Shown here: piece after piece, positions 38,009-48,272 of the stretch
Layout: every line of letters begins with the position of its first letter
Numbering within the stretch: the stretch's first letter is position 1
From: Candidatus Rifleibacteriota bacterium
Lineage (GTDB): Bacteria > Muiribacteriota > Ozemobacteria > Ozemobacterales > Ozemobacteraceae
Assembly: GCA_015233565.1 (NCBI GenBank)
Contig: JADFXM010000001.1
Span: 1-64,000 of the forward strand
DNA length: 64,000 nt
Reading direction: 5' to 3'
Program-made: the position numbers and the translations under genes
Notes under the pieces: model-generated
The model's input: the letters and a program-made list of their open reading frames with translations, nothing else
Told to the model about the DNA's origin: nothing
Databases searched by the model: none

Positions 38009-38941
38009 CTAAACGTTTTCTAGCTTTGCACGCAACGTTTTTGGATCAATATCTAAAATTTTTGCTGCTTTCAGCTTATTTCCCCCGGTCATTGCAAGAA
38101 CTTTCTTAACGTATGCCTTTTCCATTTCGATAAGAGTCAACATTTTTTCATCACCTTGGAAAACAAAATCATTCGATTCAAAACTTCTAAGTTTCTCCGG
38201 GAGAGCTTCAGGCTTAATTTGATTCCCTGGTGATAAAACAACGGCTCTTTCTATTATATTTCTCAATTCTCTAACATTTCCCGGCCAATTATAATTTTCA
38301 ACTAACGAAAACGCTTCTGACGAAAAACAAGATTTTGGTTTTCTATATTTTTCTGCAAACAAATCTAAAAAAGCATCTGCAAGGTATTTTAAATCTCCTT
38401 TTCTCTCTCTAAGAGGTGGCAAATGAATTTCAACCACATTTAATCGATAGTATAAATCTTCTCGGAACCGATTTTTCTTTATCTCTTCTGCGAGATTTTT
38501 ATTTGTTGCCGCAATTAACCTTACATCTACTTTGAGCGTCTCTTTTCCTCCAACTCTTTCGAATTCCCTCTCCTGGATTACTCTCAACAGCTTGGTTTGT
38601 GTTGCCAAAGCCATTTCACCAATTTCATCAAGAAAAAGAACTCCTGAATGTGCTCGCTCGAAACAACCTTCCTGCCTCGAAATTGCCCCGGTAAAAGCAC
38701 CTTTCTCATGTCCGAAGATATGACTTTCAAGCAGATCAGCTGGAATTGCAGCACAATTCATTTTGATAAAAGGCTTCCCAAACCTGGGGCTCGATTTTAC
38801 AATAGTATCAGCAGCAATCTCTTTACCAGTTCCACTTTCTCCAGTAATAAGAACAGTTACATCGCTTTCGGCAACTCTGGCGACGACAGCTAGAACATCT
38901 AATATTGCCTTGCTTCTACCGATAATTTCGGTTTCTAACAT
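38009..38941 (-). CDS. Sigma-54-dependent activator lacking an N-terminal regulatory domain
   Basis: AAA+ domain starts at residue about 5 (IIGRSKAILDVL), GESGTGKE, GAFTGA, C-terminal HTH GGNKLKAAKILDIDPKTLRAKL. Confidence 0.93.
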   Translation of the reverse strand: MLETEIIGRSKAILDVLAVVARVAESDVTVLITGESGTGKEIAADTIVKSSPRFGKPFIKMNCAAIPADLLESHIFGHEKGAFTGAISRQEGCFERAHSGVLFLDEIGEMALATQTKLLRVIQEREFERVGGKETLKVDVRLIAATNKNLAEEIKKNRFREDLYYRLNVVEIHLPPLRERKGDLKYLADAFLDLFAEKYRKPKSCFSSEAFSLVENYNWPGNVRELRNIIERAVVLSPGNQIKPEALPEKLRSFESNDFVFQGDEKMLTLIEMEKAYVKKVLAMTGGNKLKAAKILDIDPKTLRAKLENV

Positions 38942-38979
38942 TCAATTAGCGCAATTATTTCATTCCTCGGACAAAAACA

Positions 38980-39051
<72 letters not shown>

Positions 39052-39187
39052 AAAAACACATTCTTAACTGTACGATATTATCATTTGATAAAATGCTTGT
39101 CAATGAGTTTTTTGTGAAGTAAAGTAAAGTAATGATTGATGCTGGAAAGAAAATTTCACTTATAATAAAAAAAGGAATTCTTGAAAA

Positions 39188-39910
39188 GTGCAATATTTAT
39201 CAGATATTAACTTTGAATTGCTTAATAAGCTAAATTCTCTGTTCGAAAAACGCTTCAATAAAATTTGCGAGAATATTCTCCGTGCTTCAGCTGAACAGGG
39301 ACCGTTCGGAATAGCCCTATTGGAAGCACTTCAAGCTGAACTACCCAAAACTGAATGCTCCAATTGTGGATCTTGTTGCAACTCAATATCATTTTTTTCT
39401 ATCGAGTATCATCGAATTATTAGAGATCTAATGAATCGACTTTCTTCAGATCAATTAAAAAAAATGTTGCAAGACGCGTTAAACATCAAAAATAGATTAG
39501 CCGAAACGGATCTTGAATCTGACAAGGAAAATGAAAAACGCATTCGATGCACTTTTCGTAAGCAGGAAAGCAAAGTTTGCGCGATTCACCCTGTAAGACC
39601 TTTTCCTTGCAGGTTTTTTGGGTTGAAAAAAGCCGATGGAAAAAGAGAATGTCAGTATGTTCGTGAAATCGAGCCCTGGGAACCCAAAAATGATGAAATC
39701 TTTTCGAAACTTCAAGAACGAATTGCTCTAAACTCAGAATCTCATTTGGTTTTTCCTGATACCGAAGAGATAACCTTTTTTCCATTTGAGTTCTGGCTAT
39801 TTCGTTATTCTCTTGGAGTAGAAAATGCTCTCAAAATTTATCGGGAAATTATCATTCCATCCTCAACGCCACTATCTAAATTCTGGGAATCAAAACTTTC
39901 TCCCTCTTAA
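39188..39910 (+). CDS. YkgJ-family cysteine cluster protein
   Basis: CSNCGSCCNS ... CTF...CAIHPVRPFPCRFFG. Confidence 0.85.
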   Translation: MQYLSDINFELLNKLNSLFEKRFNKICENILRASAEQGPFGIALLEALQAELPKTECSNCGSCCNSISFFSIEYHRIIRDLMNRLSSDQLKKMLQDALNIKNRLAETDLESDKENEKRIRCTFRKQESKVCAIHPVRPFPCRFFGLKKADGKRECQYVREIEPWEPKNDEIFSKLQERIALNSESHLVFPDTEEITFFPFEFWLFRYSLGVENALKIYREIIIPSSTPLSKFWESKLSPS

Positions 39911-40054
39911 TTTGTGGAGTTTAGCAGCCCTTACGCCTAAATTATTCTGGGAGCAAGCTTGAAAAATGCTTGCGAATTTTTCAAAATACAGGAAAGTAAA
40001 TATTAGACCTCAAGCAAAAAGACTTCACACCTGATTTTGAAAGAAAAAAAAATT

Positions 40055-40684
40055 TCATTTTGAAGGAGGATTTTCCGTAAGGTTCTTTTTGGTTGCTCTT
40101 CGCAAGAGAAATTCTCTGATTAAAACAATAATTAAGGCAATTCCAAGAACAGAAAACACCCACATTCGATATCTATGCAAATATTCGGTGGCAAAACTTC
40201 CAAATTCATACCCAAACCATATGGAAATGGGGCATGTCAATAGTGCTCTTATTAAATCCCAGAATATGTAAGTCCAGAAATTCACTCCCATCGCACTGCT
40301 TAAAAAGTAGACAGAAGCTCTTATTCCCGCAAAAAATCCAGCAAAAAAAACCGCTTTTGAACCATGATTTCGAAAAAAAGTTTTCCCCTTCTCAACCCTT
40401 TTTTGGGTAAACACTAAACGAAAAGGCCATTTTCTCAAAAGAGCCAAACCATATTTACGGGCTAGAAGATACAAGCCAACATCTCCACAGAGGACTCCAA
40501 ATACACCAACAACCATCATCATTACAAGCGATCCCCCCATTTTGTCGACAACATAGCCCGATACCAGGAACGTAATCTCTTCAGGTATGGGCAAACCAAG
40601 GCCGCACAAAACCAAGACGATGAAAACGGCAAAGTAGGACCCTTGTTCATATATAGGGGCCAAATGAGTGAACCAATCCATCAA
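40055..40684 (-). CDS. DedA/SNARE-associated (VTT domain) membrane protein
   Basis: LCGLGLPIPEEITFLVSGYV; GDVGLYLLARKYG; FFAGFFAGIRASVYFLSSAMGV. Confidence 0.9.
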   Translation of the reverse strand: MMDWFTHLAPIYEQGSYFAVFIVLVLCGLGLPIPEEITFLVSGYVVDKMGGSLVMMMVVGVFGVLCGDVGLYLLARKYGLALLRKWPFRLVFTQKRVEKGKTFFRNHGSKAVFFAGFFAGIRASVYFLSSAMGVNFWTYIFWDLIRALLTCPISIWFGYEFGSFATEYLHRYRMWVFSVLGIALIIVLIREFLLRRATKKNLTENPPSK

Positions 40685-41133
40685 ATAAGACTTCTTTGTT
40701 TAAACTCGATGATAACCATCGGCTCCAAGCTATTGATCCAGTTGTCCCGTTTAAAAACTTTCGAAGAAAACTGCAATCGCTTTTAGATTACTGAAATCAA
40801 AACCAATTTAACACAAGCACACAACCGCAATTTTTCAAAAGAAACAGCTTGAAGTAAAAAAAACTTTTATAAAGAAGCTCCTTGTAAAATTCGATTTAAG
40901 CCTGAAATTGCCTGACTTCCCCGAAAATGCACAAAAAACCTTAATAGAGCCATTGGAAGGGATATCTTACCGAAGCACCCGTTCTAAGCGTATAAAAGCA
41001 ACCTAAAATTTCCATATTTTTTTAAATCTCATGGTTTTGAAAAAAAAAGATCGGAAAATTTAAATCGGAGTATTCTACCAGAAAATCCTTAGCATCACAA
41101 TAATTCTGGCTCACCCTGGTTGGCAAACCAACC

Positions 41134-42585
41134 TCAGAGCTTAAACTGCAATTCCCCGGGGGAGGAATTAGCCATGTAATCAACTGAGATAGTTAATTCG
41201 TTGACCGCCGTTATACTAAAGATTGCATAATGACCGGTTTTTGGGAAAAAAGCTGCAAAGGTATCACCTACCTCAAATTTTCTTTCTTGAGAGATTTCTA
41301 ACATTGCTCTTTGCATAGTCGGAAAATATGGATATCGGTTATGATCTGGTACCGATTCTATTCCAGATAGCGCTGGTTTTCCCGAAAAAGCAAGAAGCAT
41401 CAGAGATTTTCCATCACTGCTTCCTAATCCCAGGTTTCGATTCAAGTACACCAACTTTTGATCGGTTTCACTACCATCACTAAGAAAATCACTGGAAATA
41501 ACTGTTCCCGAGGCCGCAGCGGAACCTAATAGGGAAAAAGTTTTACTTCCCTTCACAAGCGAGGTTCCAGTTGCAGTAACAAATGAATACTCAGATAGAA
41601 TTCCCTTTAAGGTCCCTTCGCTGGAATCAATTCTTCTTACAAAAATTTTCAAATATAGATCGCTTTTAATGGATCTTTTGAAAAAATAACCCAACGCGAA
41701 ATTGCTTGAGTTAACAGCAAAAGTTCTTGTTGCAAGAAGGTTATTAGAATTAAAATCTTGAAGAAGTTGTGCGTCTGAATAGCCCTCAAGGCTTGCAATG
41801 TTATCAAGCATAGAGGAATATGTGGAAAGGGGACATTCAAACCTTATTCTCGTACCATCGGTCGTCGGTCTCACAAAAAAATCATTAACACCATCACCAT
41901 CTAGGTCATTTTCCAGAGTAAGGTAGGAAATCTTATTTTTTGTATTTACTGTTCTATTTTGAGCAAGAAACTGTCGTTGCCTTTCAATTTCATCCTGAAG
42001 GAGAGGAAGTTGAAAAATGTTTTCGAATCCCGTATCTGCGCTTTTGAAAAGTTCTTCAATTTTATTCGCCACCGGAGTTATTGCCGAAGTAAAGGTGGAA
42101 ATGATGTCCCGTGCAGCAATATTGGATACATCTGCAAGAAGAAATGCAGCAGTTGTTCTAACATCCATATAAAAAGAACCCTTATCTTTATCTTCGACTA
42201 CAGCTTTCAAACCAACTTTTCCGCTCGAAATTTCCACCCTGTAAACTTGGTTTCCACTTTCTGGAACACCATGCAATTGGACTTCCCAGGGGTAAGCTGA
42301 AGTAATAACTTCAGAACCGCTAACTTCATTGCCATTAACCAGAATCTTAGCTCTGGAAAATGAATCTTTTACCATACTGTCGGTGCTTTGCGCACCAAGC
42401 ACTCGCGCAAGGAGTTTTTCGTTTACATTCTGGGGAATAGCAATATAGCCATCTAAATTGATTAATTTTTGCTGAACATTCTGGGAATCATCGGCTACTG
42501 AATTTTTTTTTCCGCATCCGGATGCAAAGAACGTACAAAAAATCAAGATTAACACACTGATTCGAGCCTTAATTCCCCTGTTCAT
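41134..42585 (-). CDS. Hypothetical lipoprotein
   Basis: Lipobox FFASGC after a signal peptide; DLDGDGVNDFFV Ca-binding-like stretch. Confidence 0.7.
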   Translation of the reverse strand: MNRGIKARISVLILIFCTFFASGCGKKNSVADDSQNVQQKLINLDGYIAIPQNVNEKLLARVLGAQSTDSMVKDSFSRAKILVNGNEVSGSEVITSAYPWEVQLHGVPESGNQVYRVEISSGKVGLKAVVEDKDKGSFYMDVRTTAAFLLADVSNIAARDIISTFTSAITPVANKIEELFKSADTGFENIFQLPLLQDEIERQRQFLAQNRTVNTKNKISYLTLENDLDGDGVNDFFVRPTTDGTRIRFECPLSTYSSMLDNIASLEGYSDAQLLQDFNSNNLLATRTFAVNSSNFALGYFFKRSIKSDLYLKIFVRRIDSSEGTLKGILSEYSFVTATGTSLVKGSKTFSLLGSAAASGTVISSDFLSDGSETDQKLVYLNRNLGLGSSDGKSLMLLAFSGKPALSGIESVPDHNRYPYFPTMQRAMLEISQERKFEVGDTFAAFFPKTGHYAIFSITAVNELTISVDYMANSSPGELQFKL

Positions 42586-42925
42586 CCTTCAATCTCCTTC
42601 AAAAAAGAATTTTCAGAAATCCTTTTTTAAGATATATCGAAAGATCCCTGATAAACTTGAAATTAATTTTTTAAAGGACATATTTTTTTGCCTTTTTTGT
42701 TATTAACATATTAGAATGTTGTATCTTCTTTACGACCGGAGGTTCATGGATTTCGTTTCATTGCAAAGAAGTGGAACAATTTAAGTTGACCTCAGCTATA
42801 TTTTAGGTGAAATTGTTTTAGCAAACTCAGCACAAATGCTTCTGAAATAAGCACTCGAAATGACTCCACCCCTCCGAAATTGAGCTGAAACAAATGCTAT
42901 AGCGATTAAAAAGACAGGTGAAAAA

Positions 42926-44011
42926 ATGGACAAAAAAATCAATTTTTCCAATGAAATTCCGGATTTCATTAGAAAACCATGTTTTGAAGACCTTTCGTTA
43001 CCCCAGGCTGAAAAAAACGAAAATTACGAAGGTTATCGCTTTCAAGGATTGATTGACTTGCACCTGCACGGTGCATTTGGATGGGATTTTTCCTGGGGTG
43101 ATCCTGAAAAAATCGATGAAATGCTTGATAGCCTTCTTTCATTAGGTCTCACCGGAGTTGTCGCGACATTGATTTCGTGCTCTGAAGAACAACGAGTCAA
43201 AGCCTTAATTGATATAAAGAAAGTAATCGAAAACCGCCGGAAGCCCCCCTATATTCATGGAATATACCTTGAAGGGCCTTTTATTTCCCAAGAGAAAAGA
43301 GGCTCTCATCCCGCTGAACACTTGATGTATCCTGATTTTGAGGCACTTGAAAGATGGCACCGGTTATCGAGTGGCCGAATAAAAATAATCACAGTAGCTC
43401 CAGAGCTTCCTGATGCTGGGAATTTAATCTCCACAGCACTGGAACTTGGAATAAAGCCAGCAATAGGCCACACCGCCGCTGATCACTTTACTACATCGGA
43501 AGCCATTAAAATTGGGGCTGATCACGTAACCCATTTTTTTAACGCAATGCGGCCATTTACTCAAAGGGAACCAACCGCAGTTTCAGCTATTTTAGCGCAT
43601 CGCAGATTGACAGTCGAATTAATTGCAGATCAAATCCATGTTTCCCCCGAAATAATGAGTTTAACTTTCAAAACTTTTGGCCCGGAAGGTGTAGTTCTCA
43701 TATCTGACGGGGTTTGCCCTATGGGCCTGCCCGACGGATTATTTGACGCCTATGGGCATTCTTTGTCCCTTCACAATAATAAATGCACTTTTACCGGAGG
43801 GCATCTCTTTGGCGGTGGAAAACATCTCTTGCAATGCATTGCCGATTTAAGCAAATTCCCCGGTTTCAGCCTCCGGGAATTAGCACATTCGGCTTTTGTC
43901 ACTCCGGCAAAAATCCTGGGATTAAATTTCCTTAACTCAGATGTGATTGTTGACCGGGAATTTAATTGGTTAGCCACAAGAATCGGACCCGCCTGGTATT
44001 CAAAATCCTAA
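42926..44011 (+). CDS. nagA: N-acetylglucosamine-6-phosphate deacetylase
   Basis: GLIDLHLHGAFGWDF, YLEGPFISQEKRGSHP, AIGHTAAD, VTHFFNAMRPFTQREP, LISDGVCPMGLPDG. Confidence 0.93.
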   Translation: MDKKINFSNEIPDFIRKPCFEDLSLPQAEKNENYEGYRFQGLIDLHLHGAFGWDFSWGDPEKIDEMLDSLLSLGLTGVVATLISCSEEQRVKALIDIKKVIENRRKPPYIHGIYLEGPFISQEKRGSHPAEHLMYPDFEALERWHRLSSGRIKIITVAPELPDAGNLISTALELGIKPAIGHTAADHFTTSEAIKIGADHVTHFFNAMRPFTQREPTAVSAILAHRRLTVELIADQIHVSPEIMSLTFKTFGPEGVVLISDGVCPMGLPDGLFDAYGHSLSLHNNKCTFTGGHLFGGGKHLLQCIADLSKFPGFSLRELAHSAFVTPAKILGLNFLNSDVIVDREFNWLATRIGPAWYSKS

Positions 44012-45153
44012 TCAAGACGTTTCGAGAATCTTCGAGTACTTATAGCCAGAATACCAACTCCGAATAAAATCAGAATCAGTGTCTGTTTCCAAACCATATT
44101 AAAACCAAGTCCTTTCAAGTAAACTCCCCGAACAATTTCAAGAAAATACCTTAATGGGATAATTCGAGTTAACGCTTGAATAGGTAATGGCATGTTATCA
44201 ATCGGAAAAATCAATCCCGACAACATAATCATCGGGAAAAAACAAAAAAATGATGTAATAACAGCTTCCTGTTGAGTTTCAGAAATGGTAGAAATGAAAA
44301 TACCTAGACCTAATGCGGTCAGCAAAAAAATACATGCTAAAGAAACCAGCAAGAGTAAACCTCCTACCGGCACAACGCGAAACCAGCAGATGGCAATTAC
44401 TAGTACAAGAGTCATAGTGCACATTCCAGTGCAGAAAAATGGAATCGTTTTCGAAACGATGAACTCCCATGGGCGGATCGGGGTTACTATGATCTGCTCA
44501 AGAGTTCCCAGCTCCTTTTCTTTTACAATAGACATCGCTGTTGCTATCATACTGGTAATGAAGAGAATCAAGCACAGCACTCCCGGAACCATAAACACAA
44601 CGCTACGAAGCTCCGGATTGAACCAGACTCTCGGCCTTGCATCAATTGACGGAATTTCACCAACTGCACGGCGCATTCGATCAAATTTCTTTTTTCCAAA
44701 TTCAAGTCCATATTCCTGGACAATTCCGTTCACATAGGAATTGATAATTCCAGCTGACATTGAATCTGTTCCATCGATAAGAGTCTGGATGCTTGACGGG
44801 CGACCGCGTCCCAAATCTTCACCAAAGCCGCGGGGAAGCCTAATCACTATTTGACTTTTCCAACGTTCAAGCGTTTGATTACATCCAGCATCGCTATCAA
44901 GATAACCGACTACCATGAAATAGCCACACCCACGCAAACGTTCGACAAATCCACGGCTTGCACGTGAATGATCCTCATCAAGTATCACGGTTTGAACATG
45001 ATTGATATCGGTTGTGGCCATATATCCGAAAATAAACATCTGAAATACCGGCATAATGAACATAAGCCCAATCATTTTCGGATCACGCAGAATCTGCGTA
45101 AGTTCCTTTCGAACCAGTCGCCTGACACGGCGAAGATTTGCCAGAATATTCAT
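44008..45153 (-). CDS. ABC-2 type transporter permease (YbhR/YbhS-like)
   Basis: RRLVRKELTQILRDPKMIGLMFIMPVFQMFIFGY; VKEKELGTLEQIIVTPIRPWEFIVSK. Start refined to ATG at 45153. Confidence 0.93.
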   Translation of the reverse strand: MNILANLRRVRRLVRKELTQILRDPKMIGLMFIMPVFQMFIFGYMATTDINHVQTVILDEDHSRASRGFVERLRGCGYFMVVGYLDSDAGCNQTLERWKSQIVIRLPRGFGEDLGRGRPSSIQTLIDGTDSMSAGIINSYVNGIVQEYGLEFGKKKFDRMRRAVGEIPSIDARPRVWFNPELRSVVFMVPGVLCLILFITSMIATAMSIVKEKELGTLEQIIVTPIRPWEFIVSKTIPFFCTGMCTMTLVLVIAICWFRVVPVGGLLLLVSLACIFLLTALGLGIFISTISETQQEAVITSFFCFFPMIMLSGLIFPIDNMPLPIQALTRIIPLRYFLEIVRGVYLKGLGFNMVWKQTLILILFGVGILAISTRRFSKRLD

Positions 45154-45169
45154 TGATATGTTCCTGCCT

Positions 45170-46306
45170 TTAGAGTTTTTTCTTGAAACTTTTCGCACTT
45201 AGAACAATCATTGCAATTCCGAAAAGAAGTAAGGCAATTGTTTGCGGCATCAGAGAAGAAAGAGAACTTCCCTTCAAAAATAACCCCCGCAGGATGACGA
45301 TAAAATGGGAAGCTGGAATTAATTGCGGAATCCACTGCAAACGCTCAGGCATACTGGTAATCGGAAACATGAACCCTGAAAGCAGCACCGCTGGCAATTG
45401 TGTTCCAACCATTGCACCCATGTTGGCAATCTGTTGAGAAGGTGCCCGCGCTGAAATCAGTAAGCCAACTCCGAGCGCGCACGAAAGAAAGACTCCACTT
45501 AAAAGAAATAGCACACCAAGATTCCCTCGAAATGGAACAGCAAAAAACAAATGGCTAATAAGCAATATCAATAAGACATCCCCATAAGAAATTAAAACAT
45601 ACGGAACAAGTTTTCCGATAACCAACTCGAAAGAAGTGACAGGTGTTCCAATAATGCTTTCGAATGTCCCGCGCTCCTTCTCTCTCACTATCGTCACCGA
45701 CGTAAGAAGAGCCGATAACATCATTAATACCACAGCAATAAGGCCGGGAACTATAAAGTTCGCACTGCGCAACTCAGGATTGTACCAATAACGATCACGA
45801 TTTTCGATCGGCATTAACTGTTTTCGCCGAATTCCAAAACGACGAACCGTCTCCAGGCCAAAGTCGCTTGAAATACGTCCAAGCAACCCTTTTACATATC
45901 CCAATGCAGTATTTGCAGATGAACTGTCCGAACCATCAATTACAAACTGCACCGGAACGGATCTATGCCGGGAAATGTCACGCCCATAGTGGATTGGTAT
46001 CACCAATACACCGCGCACTGCTTCTTCGAAAATTGCACTATCAATATCACAATCCCGTTCCAGGAAAGTCACGATAGAAAAATATTCGGTGTGAGCAAAA
46101 GCCTCGATAAGACGTCGTGATGTAGCACTGCGATCGTGATCCAGAATTCCGATCCTGATATGCTTAACGTCAAGATTGATGCCATACCCATATAATGCGA
46201 CCATAAACACCGGCAGGATAATAGTAATACCTAGCATCCTTGGGTCACGGCTTATTTGCTTGAATTCTTTCCAAGAGATCATCAAAAGTCGCAGAAGCAT
46301 TGTCAC
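45170..46306 (-). CDS. ABC-2 type transporter permease (YbhS-like)
   Basis: ISWKEFKQISRDPRMLGITIILPVFMVALYGYG; VREKERGTFESIIGTPVTSFELVIGK. Confidence 0.93.
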   Translation of the reverse strand: MTMLLRLLMISWKEFKQISRDPRMLGITIILPVFMVALYGYGINLDVKHIRIGILDHDRSATSRRLIEAFAHTEYFSIVTFLERDCDIDSAIFEEAVRGVLVIPIHYGRDISRHRSVPVQFVIDGSDSSSANTALGYVKGLLGRISSDFGLETVRRFGIRRKQLMPIENRDRYWYNPELRSANFIVPGLIAVVLMMLSALLTSVTIVREKERGTFESIIGTPVTSFELVIGKLVPYVLISYGDVLLILLISHLFFAVPFRGNLGVLFLLSGVFLSCALGVGLLISARAPSQQIANMGAMVGTQLPAVLLSGFMFPITSMPERLQWIPQLIPASHFIVILRGLFLKGSSLSSLMPQTIALLLFGIAMIVLSAKSFKKKL

Positions 46307-47253
46307 CCCTCCTGAACCGATTCAGGTCGGTCAGCGTGTTCGATCAATGAAACAAAAACATCTTCGAGAGTCGGAACGATTCTGGTAATCGATGCCCCCT
46401 GATTTGCCAAAATTCTTTGCACAGCAATTTTCGCCTCTGTTTCGTCAGAAACAAGAGCATGCAGGGTTGCCCCAAAGACGGCCAGCTCACGGATCGAAGG
46501 TTCTTTTTCCAGGAGAGCCAAGGCATCCATCAAAGGCTCCGTCTCTATTTCCAATAACACTCCGTGAGCGTGTTCCTCTTTCATTTTTGTGGGGCTTCCT
46601 AATGCTATTAATTTTCCACGGTAAATCATCGCCAACCGATCACAATGTTCGGCTTCATCCATTACGTGGGTTGTAACAAATATTGTTGTTCCTTTTGCAG
46701 CCATTTGATAAATCAGATCCCAGAAGCCACGACGGGAAATTGGATCAACACCGGATGTCGGTTCATCAAGAAACAGGAACGGAGGCTCGTGAATAACCGC
46801 ACAGCCCAATGCCAATCGTTGCTTAAGCCCAAGAGGAAGTTCCGAAGTTCTACTACATGTACGGTCACTCAAACGTGTCAAAGCCAGAACCTCATTTTTT
46901 CGCTCAACCAGCCGCTCATAGGGAACATTGTAAATGTCCGCATAAAGATCAAGGTTCTCCCCGACAGTTAAATCGTCGTAAAGTGAAAAACGCTGGCTCA
47001 TATACCCAATGTTTTCTTTAATTTTTTCGGATTCTTGAACAATGTCAAACCCGCCAACCCTTCCACTACCGGAACTCGGGCCGAGCAAACCGCAAAGCAT
47101 TCGAATGGTGGTTGACTTTCCCGCACCGTTGGGGCCGAGGAACCCAAAGATTTCCCCCCGACGTACGGTAAATGAAACATCATCTACAGCAGTAAAATTT
47201 CCGAATTTCTTCACAAGATTCCGAACTTCAACTGCGGTATTATCGATACTCAT
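46303..47253 (-). CDS. ABC transporter ATP-binding protein
   Basis: GPNGAGKSTTIRML Walker A; degenerate signature region ELPLGLKQRL; FLDEPTSGVDP. Confidence 0.96.
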   Translation of the reverse strand: MSIDNTAVEVRNLVKKFGNFTAVDDVSFTVRRGEIFGFLGPNGAGKSTTIRMLCGLLGPSSGSGRVGGFDIVQESEKIKENIGYMSQRFSLYDDLTVGENLDLYADIYNVPYERLVERKNEVLALTRLSDRTCSRTSELPLGLKQRLALGCAVIHEPPFLFLDEPTSGVDPISRRGFWDLIYQMAAKGTTIFVTTHVMDEAEHCDRLAMIYRGKLIALGSPTKMKEEHAHGVLLEIETEPLMDALALLEKEPSIRELAVFGATLHALVSDETEAKIAVQRILANQGASITRIVPTLEDVFVSLIEHADRPESVQEG

Positions 47254-48272
47254 GATGTAATCCTCAAGGGAGTATTGGTTTTCGAACTTTCCACAAGTGA
47301 AATAAATACATCCTCAAGATTGGGATGGATAGGGCGCAAAGCATGATCATTTCGCCCAGCCTTGCGCAATTCACGATCAATGACAGGGATAGCCGAAACC
47401 GCATTGGGAACATGGACATGAAATCTGCTTCCAAATTTCTTGATTCCGGTTATTTCCGGAATCTTGTACAACAATTTATCTACTTCATGATAGTTATTGC
47501 AACACAGTTCAACCAGTTCGCCTGGCATGGCAGCTTTAAGATCGTGGGGAGTCGCACATCGCAGAAAGCGGCCGCAATGCATAAAAGCAATACGATTACA
47601 TCGTTCTGCTTCATCCATGTATGGGGTTGAAACAACCAAAGTCATCCCTTCCCGTACAAGTGCATACAAAATCTTCCAAAAATCCCGTCTTGATACCGGA
47701 TCAACACCGGTTGTAGGTTCGTCAAGGAATAGAACTCGCGGCCTATGAATTAAAGTGCAGGTCAATGAAAGCTTTTGTTTCATCCCCCCGGATAGATTCC
47801 GGGCAAGTCGATCACCAAACGGGGTCATTCTACTTGCTGCCAGAAGTTCTTTTTCCCTCTGAATTCTTTGATCAGACGGAACATGGAAAAGATTAGCAAA
47901 AAAGTAAATGTTCTCAGCAACAGTCAAATCGCCATAGAGACTGAACCGTTGCGGCATATACCCAATAAGCTTTTTTACCCCTTCAGGATCCTCGCGCACT
48001 GAAAGACCACTGACGAGAGCGTCACCGGAGTCGATATCCAAAATTCCTGAAAGCATACGCAAAGTTGTTGTTTTTCCGGCACCATCGGGACCAACAAGTC
48101 CGAAAATTTCGCCGGCCCGTATGTCTAAATCTATTCCCTGAACAGCTTCAAGTTTTCCAAATGATTTTTTAAGACCACGAACGGTTATACCGTTCCCCAG
48201 TTTGCCATCCTTATTGCCATAACTGCTATTCGAAACCAGGTTCGAACTCTTTGAGATTGAATTTTCTGTCAT
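47250..48272 (-). CDS. ABC transporter ATP-binding protein
   Basis: GPDGAGKTTTLRML, LSGGMKQKLSL, FLDEPTTGVDP. Confidence 0.96.
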   Translation of the reverse strand: MTENSISKSSNLVSNSSYGNKDGKLGNGITVRGLKKSFGKLEAVQGIDLDIRAGEIFGLVGPDGAGKTTTLRMLSGILDIDSGDALVSGLSVREDPEGVKKLIGYMPQRFSLYGDLTVAENIYFFANLFHVPSDQRIQREKELLAASRMTPFGDRLARNLSGGMKQKLSLTCTLIHRPRVLFLDEPTTGVDPVSRRDFWKILYALVREGMTLVVSTPYMDEAERCNRIAFMHCGRFLRCATPHDLKAAMPGELVELCCNNYHEVDKLLYKIPEITGIKKFGSRFHVHVPNAVSAIPVIDRELRKAGRNDHALRPIHPNLEDVFISLVESSKTNTPLRITS

